DNA of 64,000 bases from NCBI GenBank assembly GCA_020444205.1, contig JAHLLJ010000003.1, positions 1-64,000 of the forward strand. The letters run 5' to 3'. A program made the position numbers and the translations under genes. Source of the DNA: Deltaproteobacteria bacterium (GTDB lineage: Bacteria > Desulfobacterota > Desulfarculia > Desulfarculales > Desulfarculaceae). Under the pieces are notes generated by a model. The model made no database searches. It was not told the DNA's origin and was given only the letters and a program-made list of their open reading frames with translations. Below are positions 44,050 through 53,090 of this stretch, one piece after another (position 1 is the first letter of the stretch; each line of letters opens with the position of its first letter).

Positions 44050-45369
44050 ATGCTAAAAGGCCTGTTCAGTGGGCCCCAGCCCCGGTTCTATTATGGATGG
44101 GTCATCGTTGGGGTTTGTTTTTTAAACCTGTCCGTCGCCTTTGGCATCTGGTACTCCTTTTCGGTATTTTTCCTGGCCCTGATGAGAGATTTCGGGTGGG
44201 GCCGGGCCACGGCCTCTTCCATTTTTTCGGTTTTCATAATTTGTAGCGCCCTCACCGGTCCCCTGGCCGGCCGCCTGTTGGACCGTTTCGGCCCCCGCCT
44301 GGTAATGCCCATGGGCGCGGCGCTGTTGTCCCTGGCCCTGTTTTTGGTCAGCTTCACTCAGAGCCTGTGGTTTTTCCGGCTTACTTACGGGGTCCTGGCT
44401 GGAGCAGGGGTGAGCCTCATGGGATTCACCACCAACTCGGCGATTCTTTCGCGCTGGTTCGAGCGCCGCCGGGGCACGGCGGTCGGCATCGCCATCGCCG
44501 GGGTGGGTATGGGCATGACCATTTTTACCCCGCTGGCCGAGCGCTGGATCGCTGCCTTCGGCTGGCGCGGGGCCTATCTGTACCTTGCCGCCCTGGTAGC
44601 CGGCTTGATAATACCCCTGAACCTGTTCCTGGCCCGGCCAAACCCCAATTCCATGGGGCTGGAGATGGAAAACGGCGCGAATGGCGGCGGAGGTAAACGT
44701 AAGTCATCCCGCTGGGAGATAAAGATCTTGAACCATGAATGGGCCGAGCGGCCATGGACTCTGGCCCAGGCGGTGAGAACCAGACCCTTTTGGCTGCTTA
44801 TGGGTGCCTATTGCTTCAGTTCTATGTGCTACCAATCGGCGCTCATCCACGCGGCCTCGGCCATGGTGGATGCCGGATACACTCTGCATATCGCTGCGGT
44901 GTACCTGGGCATGGTTGGCATCCTCAGCTCGGGGGGAAAGGTGCTCTTCGGCTTTCTTTCCGACCGCCTGGGGAGGGAACTGGCCACTTTTTTAACCGTG
45001 TGCATTTGCACCTTGGGGCTATTGGCCCTGATGTTCATCACCCCGCAATACACATTCTTGGCTCTGGGCTTCATGGTTCTTTTCGGTATCGGTTATGGAG
45101 GGTCCACTCCGATATACCCCGCCACAGCGGCCGACCTGTTCATGGGCGGCTCCTTTGGGCTCATCTTCGCGGTAATTTTTTTGGGCACTGGCGTGGGCGG
45201 CTCCATAGGCCCTTACCTTGCCGGCCTGCTGCGCGATGTCACCGGAAACTACCTGCTCAGCTTCTGCCTTTGCATCGCCTCCTTGTGGACCTCTTGCCTG
45301 CTCTTGTGGAAGTCAGGGCCCGGCAAGGTGCGCCGCATGATGCGCATCCAGGAAAATACACCTAATTAG
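44050..45369 (+). CDS. MFS transporter, OFA/monocarboxylate-like family
   Basis: This is a 439-residue inner-membrane permease with twelve predicted helices. The N-terminus 'FYYGWVIVGVCFLNLSVAFG' and 'FSVFFLALMRDFGWGRATAS' are characteristic of the oxalate/formate antiporter-like MFS group. The cytoplasmic A-loop motif appears as 'GPLAGRLLDRFGPRLVM', and its second-half counterpart as 'GGKVLFGFLSDRLGRELATF'. AGGAGG precedes the ATG. It lies alone between the cytochrome terminator and the heterocycle-like operon. Its substrate is probably a small organic anion. Confidence 0.88.
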   Translation: MLKGLFSGPQPRFYYGWVIVGVCFLNLSVAFGIWYSFSVFFLALMRDFGWGRATASSIFSVFIICSALTGPLAGRLLDRFGPRLVMPMGAALLSLALFLVSFTQSLWFFRLTYGVLAGAGVSLMGFTTNSAILSRWFERRRGTAVGIAIAGVGMGMTIFTPLAERWIAAFGWRGAYLYLAALVAGLIIPLNLFLARPNPNSMGLEMENGANGGGGKRKSSRWEIKILNHEWAERPWTLAQAVRTRPFWLLMGAYCFSSMCYQSALIHAASAMVDAGYTLHIAAVYLGMVGILSSGGKVLFGFLSDRLGRELATFLTVCICTLGLLALMFITPQYTFLALGFMVLFGIGYGGSTPIYPATAADLFMGGSFGLIFAVIFLGTGVGGSIGPYLAGLLRDVTGNYLLSFCLCIASLWTSCLLLWKSGPGKVRRMMRIQENTPN

Positions 45370-45692
45370 CAGCCGATATTCTTTTTTCTTTCCCTGGCGG
45401 TTCGTCCAACGGCAATTCATACTGTGTTTATAGGACAAGACGGGCTGTCCCCAGCGGTGCTTTTTAGCGGCAGTAGACAAAATTGTCTCTTGACGTACAT
45501 ACTCCTTACATACACAATAAATAAAAACGATATCCCGGTGACCGCCCGTTGGGCATTTTTAGGAGTTTTATCGGGATGGGGGGCCCGGAGACACAGCCGG
45601 AGCCATGGGCGCCGGAGTTGCGGCCGTGGTGAATAAACAATGCTGATTGCTGAACGCTCGGCCTATTCTCCCCCGGGCGAGGAGTCATTAAG
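45370..45692. other. Leader and promoter region of the 45.7-56.4 kb operon
   Basis: This 323-nt gap holds a weak promoter candidate (TTGACG at 45490-45495 with CACAAT at 45513-45518). Two direct repeats of TACATAC (45496-45502 and 45507-45513) lie within it. Further on, ATCCCG (45532-45537) can pair with CGGGAT (45572-45577), enclosing a second small stem GCCC/GGGC (45544-45554). The leader may be structured and regulated. No gene is evident in it. Confidence 0.45.
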
Positions 45693-47006
45693 TTGCCGTT
45701 TACCGTAAAAGAAATATTGAAAATGGAGGTCGCGCCGGCCCTGGGCTGCACCGAGCCGGTAGCCATCGCCCTGGCCGCCGCCGCCGCCTCATCTTTATTG
45801 CCCCAGCGCGGCTTCGACCGCCTGGAGCTCTGGGTGGACCCCAACATCTATAAAAACGGCATCGCCGTATCAATCCCCGGCACCGGCGGCCTATCCGGGC
45901 TGGATATGGCCGCGGCCCTGGGCGCCCTGGGCGGCGACCCCGCCCTGTCCATGGAAGTTCTGGAGCCCATCAACGACGAGGCGGTTTCCCTGGCCAAAGA
46001 GGCTTTGGCCGAGGGCAAGGTCAAGGTGAACCTGAGGGCCGAGACCGGCCTTTACATCAAGGTAGTGATCACCTCCGGAGAAGATCAGGCCGAGGCGCTC
46101 ATCAGCGAGTTGCACGACAACTTGGTCTACCTGGCTTTCAACGGCGAGGAAATCAAAGACCATCCCCTGCTTGGCGACAAAGAAGGTGGATCGGCCAACC
46201 AGCTCTCGGAGATGGAAAGCTGGTTCAAGGAGCTTCCCCTGTCCAAGCTGCTGGAGATGATTGACGACTTTGACCAGGAGGACATGGACTTCCTGGAGCA
46301 AAGCGTCAAGGTCAACCTCAAGCTGGCCGAGTACGGCCTCAAGCACGGCTCGGGCCTGGGCATAGGCCGGGCCCTGGAGCGGCTGGTGCGCCAGGGGCTG
46401 ATCAAAAAGGACATGATCCTGTCAGCCAAAATGTTGGCTTCGGCCGCGGCCGATGCCCGCATGGCCGGGGTAAAGCTTCCGGCCATGGCCTCGGCGGGCA
46501 GCGGCAACCACGGGCTCACCGCGGTGCTGCCCATCTGGGCCCTGCGCGACTACCTGGAGGTGGACGACCAAGAGGTGCTCAAGGCCATAGGCCTCAGCCA
46601 CCTGGTCACCGGTTATGTAAAGGCCCACACCGGCCGGCTTTCAGCGGTGTGCGGCTGTTCCATCGCCGCCGGGGCCGGAGCGGCGGCTGGAGTCACCTAC
46701 CTGTTGGGCGGCAGCTTGCACTACATCGCCGGGGCCATCGTAAACCTCACCTCGGATCTGGCCGGAGTCATCTGCGACGGGGCCAAGGCCAGCTGCGCGC
46801 TGAAGCTCTCCACCGCCGCGGGCACCGCGGTGCAGGCGGCCCTGTTCGCCCTGCAGGGAGTGAGCGTGCAGCCTACCGACGGCATTGTGGGCGGTACCCT
46901 GGAACAGACCACTAAAAACGTGGGCATCCTGAGCACCGAGGGCATGGTGGAGACCGATCGCACCATTTTGAAGATCATGCTGGAAAAGCATTTTGCCGAA
47001 TACTGA
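45693..47006 (+). CDS. L-cysteine desulfidase-family protein (CyuA/UPF0597)
   Basis: This is a 437-residue protein of the family comprising archaeal L-cysteine desulfidase and E. coli CyuA (YhaM), which degrade cysteine to pyruvate, ammonia and sulfide with a [4Fe-4S] cluster. The signature 'VAPALGCTEPVAIALAAA' carries the first ligand, Cys19. Further conserved cysteines occur in 'AVCGCSIAAGAGAAAG' and 'GVICDGAKASCALK'. The central part has the Gly-rich 'ASAGSGNHGLTAVLP'. The start is a TTG with GAGGAG 8 nt upstream; no ATG fits. It opens the operon that also encodes an ATC-hydrolase homologue, so cysteine or a thiol analogue is a credible intermediate. Serine or another beta-substituted amino acid is an alternative substrate. 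Confidence 0.85.
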   Translation: MPFTVKEILKMEVAPALGCTEPVAIALAAAAASSLLPQRGFDRLELWVDPNIYKNGIAVSIPGTGGLSGLDMAAALGALGGDPALSMEVLEPINDEAVSLAKEALAEGKVKVNLRAETGLYIKVVITSGEDQAEALISELHDNLVYLAFNGEEIKDHPLLGDKEGGSANQLSEMESWFKELPLSKLLEMIDDFDQEDMDFLEQSVKVNLKLAEYGLKHGSGLGIGRALERLVRQGLIKKDMILSAKMLASAAADARMAGVKLPAMASAGSGNHGLTAVLPIWALRDYLEVDDQEVLKAIGLSHLVTGYVKAHTGRLSAVCGCSIAAGAGAAAGVTYLLGGSLHYIAGAIVNLTSDLAGVICDGAKASCALKLSTAAGTAVQAALFALQGVSVQPTDGIVGGTLEQTTKNVGILSTEGMVETDRTILKIMLEKHFAEY

Positions 47007-47116
47007 TCAAGGATAAAAAGCGGCGCCTTGCTGGGCCCTCTGTGCCCGCCGGTTATAGCCGCTGCGTGCTGGGCCCTTGGGGGCCAAAGATATAGCAATC
47101 GTTTGAGGAGGCTGAG

Positions 47117-48010
47117 ATGACCGAGAAATTTGACGAACTACATTCTTCCGGCAGCGCGGACACCGTGCGTTGGCTTTATGGCGAATACACCAGGCAGGAC
47201 CTCATGGAGATGGACCCCACCTGCCTCAGGGCCCTGTTCCGTGAGCGGGTGCACCATACCATAGAGGTGGAGATCTACCCCATCTTGGTGGGAGACAAAG
47301 AGGCCACCCCCATCTTCGGCACCCAGGCCCAGATCTGCTGGGAGGTGCTCACCGAGCGCGGCTTCCCCATGGATGATCCCGACATGCAGTGGGGCAAAAA
47401 GTACCTTGACCTGGCCGCCAAGATTAGGGCCGGGGAAAAGGTGACCATCGACGAGCCGTTGCCCGAGAAGTTCAACAGCGACGAAATGGCCGTGGTCAAC
47501 AAGCTTATCTGGGACCGCCACTCCATCCGCGACTGGGTGGCCGACAAGCCGGTGCCTGAGGAGATGCTCGAGCAGATCATGGAGGCCGGTCGCGCCGCCC
47601 CCAACGGCTGCAACCTCAACGTGGTGCGCTTCGCGGTGATCAAGAAGCCCGAAGAGATGAAGATGGTGTGGAGCGACATTCCCACTCCGGCCGACCGCTG
47701 CACCCTCATCGTGATCTGCTATGACAAGGCCATCTACGAGACCGTGGGTCACGACCGCCTGGTGCCTCACAACATGATGCTCGACTGCGCCGCGGCCGGC
47801 GACCACATGTGCCTGATGGCCCATGCCCTGGGCCTGGGCGCGGTGTGGCTCACCTGCACCGACAAGACCGCTGCCCGCTTCAAGAAAAAGTATGGCCTGC
47901 CCGAGAACATCGAGCCGGCCCTGCACCTGGCCATCGGCTGGCCCTCCATCGCCTCCATCAAGTCCCTGCGCATGCCGCTCAAGGACATGATGCTCACCAA
48001 GGGCAACTAA
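47117..48010 (+). CDS. Nitroreductase-family flavoprotein with N-terminal extension
   Basis: This is a 297-residue protein. Residues from about 130 form a nitroreductase fold with the FMN-binding 'RHSIRDWVADKPVP' start, 'LEQIMEAGRAAPNGCNLNVV' and the C-terminal 'LGAVWLTCTDKTAARF' and 'ALHLAIGWPS'. The first 130 residues ('RALFRERVHHTIEVEIYPIL') are not part of the usual fold and match nothing I recognise; they may be a binding or partner domain. GGAGG precedes the ATG. It sits between the cysteine-desulfidase and ATC-hydrolase homologues. Reduction or dehydrogenation of a ring or C=N bond is plausible; a true nitro substrate is not implied. Confidence 0.87.
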   Translation: MTEKFDELHSSGSADTVRWLYGEYTRQDLMEMDPTCLRALFRERVHHTIEVEIYPILVGDKEATPIFGTQAQICWEVLTERGFPMDDPDMQWGKKYLDLAAKIRAGEKVTIDEPLPEKFNSDEMAVVNKLIWDRHSIRDWVADKPVPEEMLEQIMEAGRAAPNGCNLNVVRFAVIKKPEEMKMVWSDIPTPADRCTLIVICYDKAIYETVGHDRLVPHNMMLDCAAAGDHMCLMAHALGLGAVWLTCTDKTAARFKKKYGLPENIEPALHLAIGWPSIASIKSLRMPLKDMMLTKGN

Positions 48011-48034
48011 GGCCGCACAGGCGAGAGGAAGCAA

Positions 48035-48508
48035 ATGGCTCAGGACATTAACCAGGTGAATCTTTTGACCCGCCGTGAGATCGAGGCCCGCACCGCCGGG
48101 CCCCTGATCGAGCAGTTTATTGAGGCCATGGGCAAGGACAAGGCCTTGGCCGAGGTGGACAAGGTGGTGCAGCGCCTGGCCGGGGAGGCCGGGGCCCAGA
48201 TGGCCCAAACCCTGGGCGGCAACACCATGGAGCATTTCCACAAGGCTCCGGACATGTGGAAACAGGGTGGGGCCCTGGAGATCGAGCTTGAGGAGATGGA
48301 CAAGGACAAGCTGGTTTTCAAGGTCACCCGATGCCGCTACGCCGAAATGTATCGCGAATTAGGCTATGAGGAGCTCGGACAGGTCCTTTCCTGCGGAAGG
48401 GACGCGGCCTTTGCCCAGGGGTTCAATCCCGGCATCCGCATGACCCGCACCCAAACCATCATGTCCGGCGGGAGCCATTGCGATTTCAAATTTGAGTTAG
48501 TGAGATAG
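48035..48508 (+). CDS. L-2-amino-thiazoline-4-carboxylic acid hydrolase-family protein
   Basis: This is a 157-residue protein of the ATC-hydrolase family (PF14196). The prototype opens the thiazoline ring of ATC toward a carbamoyl-cysteine on the way to L-cysteine. Family hallmarks are 'VTRCRYAEMYRELGYEELGQ', 'VLSCGRDAAFAQGFNPGIRM' and 'RTQTIMSGGSHCDFKFEL', with conserved Cys residues. The length matches. It lies 24 nt after the nitroreductase and 62 nt before the TRAP binding protein. Many family members in anaerobes have no known activity, so ring hydrolysis here is an inference supported by the operon. Confidence 0.78.
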   Translation: MAQDINQVNLLTRREIEARTAGPLIEQFIEAMGKDKALAEVDKVVQRLAGEAGAQMAQTLGGNTMEHFHKAPDMWKQGGALEIELEEMDKDKLVFKVTRCRYAEMYRELGYEELGQVLSCGRDAAFAQGFNPGIRMTRTQTIMSGGSHCDFKFELVR

Positions 48509-48570
48509 TAAAGGGTAAGCATCAGGAGAAGACTCACTGGTTGAACCAAATAAGCGGAAAGGTAGGAAGC

Positions 48571-49569
48571 ATGCGAAAACCTAAGTCCAAACTAATCGGG
48601 ATCATCGCTATCGCGGTGTTGTGTCTGGCTCTGAGCGGCCAGGCCATGGCCGCCGACTCCGGCCCCCAGAAACTGTCCTTTGCCACCTTCAAGAGCGGCA
48701 GCGGCTGGTACATCATGGCCCAGACCATGGGCAAGATCATGCTGGGAGCCCTGCCCAAGGGAACCACGGTTGACGTGCTGCCTTACAGCGGCGGCGTGGG
48801 CAACCCCATGCTGCTGGCCAAGGGCAAGGCCAATATCGCCCTTGGCTTCCCGGTGGAGACCGGCCAGGCCATCAAGGGTGAGTCGCCCTACAAGACCAAG
48901 GCGCCTGGGATTAAGATGCTGGTGGGCAACCTGGATACCTATTGGTACCTGTTCTCCGTGCGCGGCGACGTGCCGGTAACCAGCTTCGAGGAACTCAAGG
49001 CCAAAAAGTTCCCCCTGCGCCTGGTGCTGCTGCCCAAGGGCTCCAGCGGCGAGTGGGCCACCAAGACGGTGCTGGGGGCCTATGGCATCACTTATGAGGA
49101 CATCGAGTCCTGGGGCGGCAAGGTCACCTTTGTTTCCTTCCCCACCGCCGTGGAGATGATGAAGGACGGCCAGGCCGACGCCTTTGCCCACGTGTCCACC
49201 CCGGGTCACCCCTCCTGGACCCAACTTGCCACCCTTACCAAGATCCGCTTTTTGCCCATGGGCGCCAAAGTGGGCGCCAAGCTGGTGGGCAAGTACGGCT
49301 ACCGTATGAGCACCCTGCCCAAGGGCGCCTTCCGGGGCGTGGAAAAGCCGGTGCAGGTGCTGGGCTTCGCCACCCTGCTCATGGCCACCGACAAGATGCC
49401 TGAAGACATCGCCTACAAGATCACCAAGGCCGTCTGCGAAAACCGCGACGAGCTGGTGGCCACCTACAAGGGCGCCGGCGCTTTCCGGCCCCAGAACGCT
49501 CCCGACGTGCCCCTGCCCCTGCACCCCGGAGCCAAGAAGTACTACAAGGAAGTCGGCTACATCAAGTAG
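48571..49569 (+). CDS. TAXI-family TRAP transporter solute-binding protein
   Basis: This is a 332-residue periplasmic receptor of a TRAP transporter, of the TAXI (not DctP) type. The signal peptide is 'KLIGIIAIAVLCLALSGQAM' with cleavage near AMA-AD. The mature start 'LSFATFKSGSGWYIMAQTMG' is typical ('ATGGxGGxYYPxG'-like region), and 'GGVGNPMLLAKGKANIALGF' is the central ligand loop. The C-terminus 'PLPLHPGAKKYYKEVGYIK' is the classic TAXI end. The start at 48571 has AGGA close upstream. It resembles the second TAXI protein at 57618 in form but is clearly diverged. A 12-bp hairpin separates it from the permease gene. Confidence 0.92.
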   Translation: MRKPKSKLIGIIAIAVLCLALSGQAMAADSGPQKLSFATFKSGSGWYIMAQTMGKIMLGALPKGTTVDVLPYSGGVGNPMLLAKGKANIALGFPVETGQAIKGESPYKTKAPGIKMLVGNLDTYWYLFSVRGDVPVTSFEELKAKKFPLRLVLLPKGSSGEWATKTVLGAYGITYEDIESWGGKVTFVSFPTAVEMMKDGQADAFAHVSTPGHPSWTQLATLTKIRFLPMGAKVGAKLVGKYGYRMSTLPKGAFRGVEKPVQVLGFATLLMATDKMPEDIAYKITKAVCENRDELVATYKGAGAFRPQNAPDVPLPLHPGAKKYYKEVGYIK

Positions 49570-49590
49570 AGGATGACCTGCACGGGTGAA

Positions 49591-49617
49591 GGCCCCCGGT
49601 CCCTTGGACCGGGGGCC
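49591..49617. other. Intercistronic GC-rich hairpin between TAXI receptor and permease
   Basis: A perfect 12-bp stem (GGCCCCCGGTCC at 49591-49602, GGACCGGGGGCC at 49606-49617) with a 3-nt loop is not followed by a U-tract. It sits in the same position as the hairpins at 1767 and 14921. It probably favours receptor over permease expression. Confidence 0.75.
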
Positions 49618-49641
49618 GCGCCCTACCAAGGATCACGCGGT

Positions 49642-51516
49642 ATGCAACTCACGGCCAAAAGTTACGTTATATCCACGGTGGCAATAGCCTGGTCCGTAGT
49701 CCAGCTCTATAACTCCATCACCTTTGACCTGGATATCCTGCAGCTAGAGTTCATGCACCTGTCCTTTGCCCTGATCTTGGCTTTCTTGCTCAAGCCGGGA
49801 CCAGCCAAGATTAATCAAGGCAATTGGTCGGACTATCTGCTGGCCCTGGCTTCCTGCGGGGCGGGCGTGTACATGATGGTCAGCTACACCAGGATCGCCG
49901 AGCGCATCCGTTTCGTCTCCGACGTGGAGATGGGCGATGTGGTGGTGTGCGTGGTCCTTATTTTCCTGGTGCTGGAGGCTGGGCGCCGGGTCATGGGTTG
50001 GGGGCTTACCATCCTGGGCCTGGTGGCCATCGGCTACGCCTTCTTCGGTTTCCTTTTGCCGGGCAACGTGGGCCACAGCTCGGTGACCGGCGAGAGCTTC
50101 ACCGAGTTTATGGTGCTCACCCAAGAGGGCATCTTCGGCATACCGCTGAGGGTTTCCACCATATACGTTTTCTTGTTCGTGCTCTTCGGGGCCTTTTTAA
50201 AGTACGGACGCCTGGGTGAGTTTTACAACGACCTGGCGGTATCCGTGGCCGGCGGCCTCAAGGGCGGCCCGGGCAAGGTGGCGGTGATCAGCTCCAGCCT
50301 GTTGGGAACCATCAGCGGCAGCGCGGTGGCCAACGTCTCCACCTCGGGCACCTTCACCATCCCCATGATGAAGCGGGCCGGTTATCAACCGGCCTCGGCC
50401 GCGGCCATCGAGGCCCTGGCCTCCACGGGCAGCCAGATCGTGCCGCCCATCATGGGCGCGGCGGCCTTTATCATGGCCGAGCTAACCCAGATTCCCTATT
50501 GGTCCATCGCCGTAGCCGCCATCATACCCTCTGTCCTGTACTACGTGGTGGTGTACTCGGTGGTGCACTTTGAGGCAGTCAAGCACAACCTGGAAACCTC
50601 GGATGATGACCGCAAGGGCTTCTGGAAGATGGCCCTGGCCAAGAGCTACATGTTCATCCCGGTAGTGGTGATCGTCTACTACCTGTCCGCGGGCTACTCC
50701 ATCACCCTGGCCGCCACTATGGCCATCTTGAGCGCGGTGGTGGTCTCGGCCATACCCATAGCGATAAACCGCCAATGGAAAGAGTTCGGCCTGTTCGTCA
50801 AGGCCCTGGAGGACGGGGCCAAGGCCTGCGTGGCCGTGGCCATACCCTGCGCCATAGCGGGCATCATCGTGGGAGTGCTCACCCTGACCTCCCTGGGGCT
50901 CAAGTTCAGCGACCTGATCCTGGCCTATGCGGGCGACAGCATAGTGTGGCTTTTGATCATCACCTCGCTGATCTGCATGGTGCTGGGCATGGGCATGCCC
51001 ACCAGCGCGGCCTATATCACCGTGGCCATTCTGGCCATTCCCGCCTTGGTAAAGGGCGGGGTGCCGGTGATCACCGCCCACTTCTTCGGCTTTTTCTTCG
51101 CCAACCTGTCCATGATTACCCCCCCGGTGGCCTTGGCCGCCTATGCCGGGGCGGGCATCGCCGGGGCCAACAGCTCCCAGGTTGGCCTTAGGGCCTGTTG
51201 GATGGGCCTGACCGTCTACGCCATCCCCTTCCTGTTGGCCACCTATCCGGGGCTTATGCTCATAGGCGGCTGGCCGGAAATAATCTTCGACCTGGTGAAG
51301 GTGGCGCTTATTGTTGCCAGTTTTTCCGCCGCGATCATGGGAGTTTTCAGCGCGCCCCTCAAGGGCTACCAGCGCGGGCTCTTTTTTGGGGCGGGAGTTG
51401 TATTGTGGGCCAGCCTGTCTTCGCTGGTCCTGAACGTGGTCGGCTTCGCAGTGTTGGCGGCCGCCTTATTTTGCGCTTACAAGTTTCGCCCGGCCCAACC
51501 AGCCGCAATGGGCTAG
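49642..51516 (+). CDS. TRAP transporter fused 4TM-12TM permease (DctQM type)
   Basis: This is a 624-residue inner-membrane protein that fuses the small DctQ-like part (about residues 1-115) to the large DctM transport domain, as is usual with TAXI receptors. The start at 49642 (MQLTAKSYVISTVAIAWSVV) has AAGGAT 8 nt upstream; the frame before it is the hairpin. 'GKVAVISSSLLGTISGSAVA' with 'NVSTSGTFTIPMMKRAGYQP' and 'LGMGMPTSAAYITVAILAIP' are the characteristic DctM hairpin loops for sodium and substrate. It should import an organic acid for the UbiD enzyme encoded next. Confidence 0.92.
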   Translation: MQLTAKSYVISTVAIAWSVVQLYNSITFDLDILQLEFMHLSFALILAFLLKPGPAKINQGNWSDYLLALASCGAGVYMMVSYTRIAERIRFVSDVEMGDVVVCVVLIFLVLEAGRRVMGWGLTILGLVAIGYAFFGFLLPGNVGHSSVTGESFTEFMVLTQEGIFGIPLRVSTIYVFLFVLFGAFLKYGRLGEFYNDLAVSVAGGLKGGPGKVAVISSSLLGTISGSAVANVSTSGTFTIPMMKRAGYQPASAAAIEALASTGSQIVPPIMGAAAFIMAELTQIPYWSIAVAAIIPSVLYYVVVYSVVHFEAVKHNLETSDDDRKGFWKMALAKSYMFIPVVVIVYYLSAGYSITLAATMAILSAVVVSAIPIAINRQWKEFGLFVKALEDGAKACVAVAIPCAIAGIIVGVLTLTSLGLKFSDLILAYAGDSIVWLLIITSLICMVLGMGMPTSAAYITVAILAIPALVKGGVPVITAHFFGFFFANLSMITPPVALAAYAGAGIAGANSSQVGLRACWMGLTVYAIPFLLATYPGLMLIGGWPEIIFDLVKVALIVASFSAAIMGVFSAPLKGYQRGLFFGAGVVLWASLSSLVLNVVGFAVLAAALFCAYKFRPAQPAAMG

Positions 51517-51623
51517 GCCTAGGGACGTTGCGCCGTGCCGCAGTCTTGGCCTTTGATTCGCCGGGCCGGGGCTCGGTGGAACTGGGCATGGCATAGTGCT
51601 TACCCAGCAGAAAGGTAAATGAA

Positions 51624-53066
51624 ATGGCTAAAAATTTGAGGACATATCTTGAGCAACTGGAGAAGGAAAAGCCGGAGGTGATCCTTAGGGTGGAAAAGCC
51701 CATGAAGGTCGCCTACGAAATTTCCGCGCTGCAGCGTAAACTGGACGCCTTGCGCAAGTATCCGGTGATCATCGTTGAAAACCCCATCCTGGACAACGGC
51801 GAGAAAAGCGAGTTCCCGGTGGTGACCAACCTCACCGCCAGCCGCGAGCTGTGCGCCGAGGCCCTGGGCCTGGACCATCGCCGCATTGCCATGGACTATG
51901 CCGAAAAGATGTCCCACCGCCTGGATCCCATCGAGGTGTCCAGGGACGAGGCTCCGGTCAAACAAGTGAAAGAGACCGGCGAGGACGTGAACCTCTTAAA
52001 GTTCCCCATCCTCACCCACAACTACATGGACCCCGGCCCCTACATCGGCACCGGCTTTGTGTGCAACTACGACCCGGACACCGGCGTGGACAACTGCTCC
52101 TTGCAGCGCATATGGGTGAAAAGCCCCCGGCGCACCGGCTATTGGCCGGCGGTTACCAGCCATAGCATGCAAAACATTTGGAAGTGGTGGGGCAAGGGCG
52201 AGGACATGCCCGTGGCCATATGGATCGGGCACCACCCGGCGGGCATCTCCGGCGCCCAGTCGCGCCTGGGCTACCCGGTTAGCCACTACCCCTCCATGGG
52301 CGGGGTCATGGGCGAGCCGGTCAAACTGGTGCCCAGCGAGCTGTTCGGCAAGGACATTATGGTCCCGGCCGACGCCGAGATGGTCATCGAGGGCTACGTT
52401 CCCCGCGAGGTGTTCGAGGCCGAGGGCCCCTTCGGCGAGTACCCCGGCTACATCGGTCCCCAGCGTCCCAGCCCGGTTATCGACGTCAAGTGCGTGACCT
52501 ATCGCAAGGACGCCATCTACCACGGCATCGGGGTTGGCCTGGCCGACCACCTGGTGCTTCTGGGCAACTTCCCCTTGGAGGCGCGCATCTACAACGTGGT
52601 CAAGAGCGTGGTCCCCGAGGTGATGAACGTGTTCGTGCCCATCTCCGGGCGGCGCAACCACGTCTACGTGCAGGTCAAGAAGACCCGGCCCGGCATCGGC
52701 AAGGAAGTCATCATGGCCACCCTGCCTTGCGACAGCCGCCTGAAGCACGTGTTCGTCATCGACGAGGACATGGACCTGTTCAACGAGAGCGACATCATGT
52801 GGTCGGTGGCCTACCGCAGCCAATGGGACCGGGACCTGGTGGTGGTGGAAGGCGCGGCGGTGTTCCCCTTGGACCCCAGCGTCCCCTCGCCGGGCAACAT
52901 CGGCACCCGTGGCGGCATCGACGCCACCATGCCTCCGCCCATTGGCAACGGACTGCCCCGTTTCTACCAGATGGTCAACAAAACCCCCGAGGATGTGGCC
53001 GAGGCCATACAGCTCGAGGACTTCGTGGACCCCGACCTGTTGGGCAATTACCCCACCTCTTCCTAG
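51624..53066 (+). CDS. UbiD-family (prFMN-dependent) decarboxylase
   Basis: This is a 480-residue decarboxylase/carboxylase requiring prenylated FMN made by UbiX. The N-terminal domain 'NLRTYLEQLEKEKPEVILRV' leads to the prFMN-binding region with 'LQRIWVKSP' (conserved Arg). The Glu-containing motif 'EAEGPFGEYPGYIGPQRPSP' (about residues 271-290) supplies active-site acids. 'NVVKSVVPEVMNVFVP' and 'LKHVFVIDEDMDLFNESDIM' complete the fold. It is followed 24 nt later by a small zinc-ribbon protein and, two genes further, by UbiX. That set is the layout of the BsdBCD/VdcBCD non-oxidative hydroxyarylic decarboxylases. The substrate may be an aromatic or heteroaromatic acid. Confidence 0.92.
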   Translation: MAKNLRTYLEQLEKEKPEVILRVEKPMKVAYEISALQRKLDALRKYPVIIVENPILDNGEKSEFPVVTNLTASRELCAEALGLDHRRIAMDYAEKMSHRLDPIEVSRDEAPVKQVKETGEDVNLLKFPILTHNYMDPGPYIGTGFVCNYDPDTGVDNCSLQRIWVKSPRRTGYWPAVTSHSMQNIWKWWGKGEDMPVAIWIGHHPAGISGAQSRLGYPVSHYPSMGGVMGEPVKLVPSELFGKDIMVPADAEMVIEGYVPREVFEAEGPFGEYPGYIGPQRPSPVIDVKCVTYRKDAIYHGIGVGLADHLVLLGNFPLEARIYNVVKSVVPEVMNVFVPISGRRNHVYVQVKKTRPGIGKEVIMATLPCDSRLKHVFVIDEDMDLFNESDIMWSVAYRSQWDRDLVVVEGAAVFPLDPSVPSPGNIGTRGGIDATMPPPIGNGLPRFYQMVNKTPEDVAEAIQLEDFVDPDLLGNYPTSS

Positions 53067-53090
53067 GCGGGGCTGAAAAGGATAGACGTC

